A DNA stretch of 33,026 nt from Pholiota molesta (Eukaryota > Basidiomycota > Agaricomycetes > Agaricales > Strophariaceae). Shown here piece by piece: positions 32,366-33,026 of this stretch (positions are counted from its first letter, which is position 1; each line of letters begins with the position of its first letter). The position numbers and the translations under genes are program-made. The notes below the pieces were generated by a model. That model worked only from the letters and a program-made list of their open reading frames with translations. It made no database searches and had not been told where the DNA came from. Where the stretch lies: the NCBI GenBank assembly GCA_014925825.1, contig JACGCK010000365.1:1-33026 (forward strand), in the 5' to 3' direction.

Positions 32366-32860
32366 GTGGCAGCTGAATGAAATACTTATGAAATACTATG
32401 GCATCAGAATGAATGGTTATGAGAATTTGTGCCAATTGAATAAGATGCAAATCTATTTATGAGATTCTGTGGTATCAGATTGAAATAGAATGAAATTTTG
32501 TGGTATTTGAAAGAGACAACAATTTAAATATTGAGATATTAAGGCATATTAATCAGACACCTATGATATTCCATGGTATCTCATTGAGATATATATGATA
32601 GACTATGGTAACCTAATGAGACATGTATTTAGCAATGAGATAACACAGCAAGACTATCAAACAGTAATGAAATAGCCCTAGACAACCTAATGAAATGCCC
32701 TCAAAAGTTGCCTACAAGTTATGAAATAATGATAGGCATAAATGAAAGAAAACAGCTGTGGCAATTATTATGAAAGCCATCTGATAAAAAACACTGGCAC
32801 TGTGGAGATCGTCCCCATGGCAAATGCCACAAAGATATGATAGAAGTGGTGCCCACCAGT
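31085..32860 (-). repeat. Right terminal inverted repeat
   Basis: Inverted counterpart of 19848-21339. The outer part (about 32370-32860) matches the left end base for base by eye; the inner part varies in repeat number. Confidence 0.88.
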
Positions 32861-32868
32861 CCCAAACG
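32861..32868. repeat. Right target-site duplication of the KDZ transposon
   Basis: CCCAAACG, identical to 19840-19847. Directly follows the terminal CCCACCAGT of the transposon. Confidence 0.85.
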
Positions 32869-33026
32869 ATGGAAACCTCTTCTGGTCCACACCGAGCACC
32901 CTGCGCCCAGGCCAAACCCAACCCGTCTACAAGCTACCACAGACACCGCAGACACCGCAGACACCATCGCCGAACCAACGAACACAACCGTCCAGCCTCG
33001 ACGTCCAGGAATTAGCCAAGAGAGCG
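32869..33026 (+). pseudogene. Gag, 3' continuation, running off the window
   Basis: Skipping the transposon and one copy of the 8-bp duplication, the frame of the gag fragment at 19010-19847 continues here without a stop: NPN joins DGNLFWSTPSTLRPG, then a PQTP repeat and LDVQELAKRA at the edge. The Pro/Thr/Gln-rich composition matches the 5' part. The remainder (zinc knuckle, pol) would lie beyond the window. Confidence 0.75.

Larger units (their letters stand above)
19848..32860. mobile_element. KDZ-type DNA transposon carrying TET/JBP and a third gene, 13.0 kb
   Basis: The termini (G)ACTGGTGGGCACCACTTC... on the left and their reverse complement on the right are identical by eye for roughly the first 490 bp. 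The inverted ends total about 1.5 kb on the left and 1.75 kb on the right. The element sits in a gag ORF with an exact 8-bp duplication. Inside, in order: an 853-residue protein gene on minus, a divergent TET/JBP dioxygenase on plus, and a CxC2-KDZ transposase on plus. Near-identical ends and a perfect target duplication argue for a recent insertion. The transposase has four single-base frame breaks, so current activity depends on whether those are real. Confidence 0.93.

Overview
The window is genomic DNA from a filamentous basidiomycete, most likely an Agaricomycete mushroom. The evidence is the short introns (about 50-70 nt, CTRAY-type branch points), a CaaX-terminated lipopeptide pheromone precursor beginning MDAF, vacuolar iron transporter and HMG-CoA lyase genes with fungal intron structure, and basidiomycete-typical transposons (KDZ, Helitron, Ty3/Gypsy). 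No species can be named from the sequence.

Layout. 1-5.5 kb: two copies of a pheromone-precursor gene (26-188 broken, 4513-4680 intact, both minus) inside a segmental duplication; between them an HMG-CoA lyase gene (1302-2608, minus) and an alpha/beta-hydrolase remnant (3346-3898, plus). 6.3-7.4 kb: an intact CCC1-type vacuolar iron/manganese transporter (minus). 7.7-15.3 kb: a transposon graveyard with a hAT-like MITE (9815-10551), a decayed Helitron Rep (11150-13224, minus), a Myb/SANT-like gene (13451-14095), a small MITE (14151-14336) and a truncated zinc-finger-type gene (14541-15340). 15.7-18.5 kb: a 958-residue SR-rich protein gene on the minus strand, interrupted by one in-frame TGA. 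From 19.0 kb: a Gypsy-like gag ORF.

The gag ORF is split by a 13.0 kb transposon, 19848-32860. It is flanked by an 8-bp target duplication, CCCAAACG, and the gag frame resumes exactly across it. The transposon has inverted ends of about 1.5 and 1.75 kb that are packed with 32- and 40-bp tandem subterminal repeats. Between them lie three genes: an 853-residue protein of unknown function (21547-24545, minus), a divergent TET/JBP-type 2-oxoglutarate/Fe(II) dioxygenase (24979-26947, plus) and a CxC2-KDZ transposase (27237-31017, plus). A DNA-methyl-oxidising enzyme is thus physically packaged with a transposase and a third, intact cargo gene. This is the most interesting system in the window. A link between fungal KDZ elements and TET/JBP genes is already known; the complete architecture and the role of the third gene are what deserve attention.

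A technical pattern runs through the window. About ten coding breaks (pheromone copy 1, HMG-CoA lyase, Myb gene, KDZ transposase, hydrolase) are all single missing bases, mostly in G/C runs, and I found no compensating insertions. Several 'pseudogenes' may therefore be homopolymer under-calls rather than dead genes.
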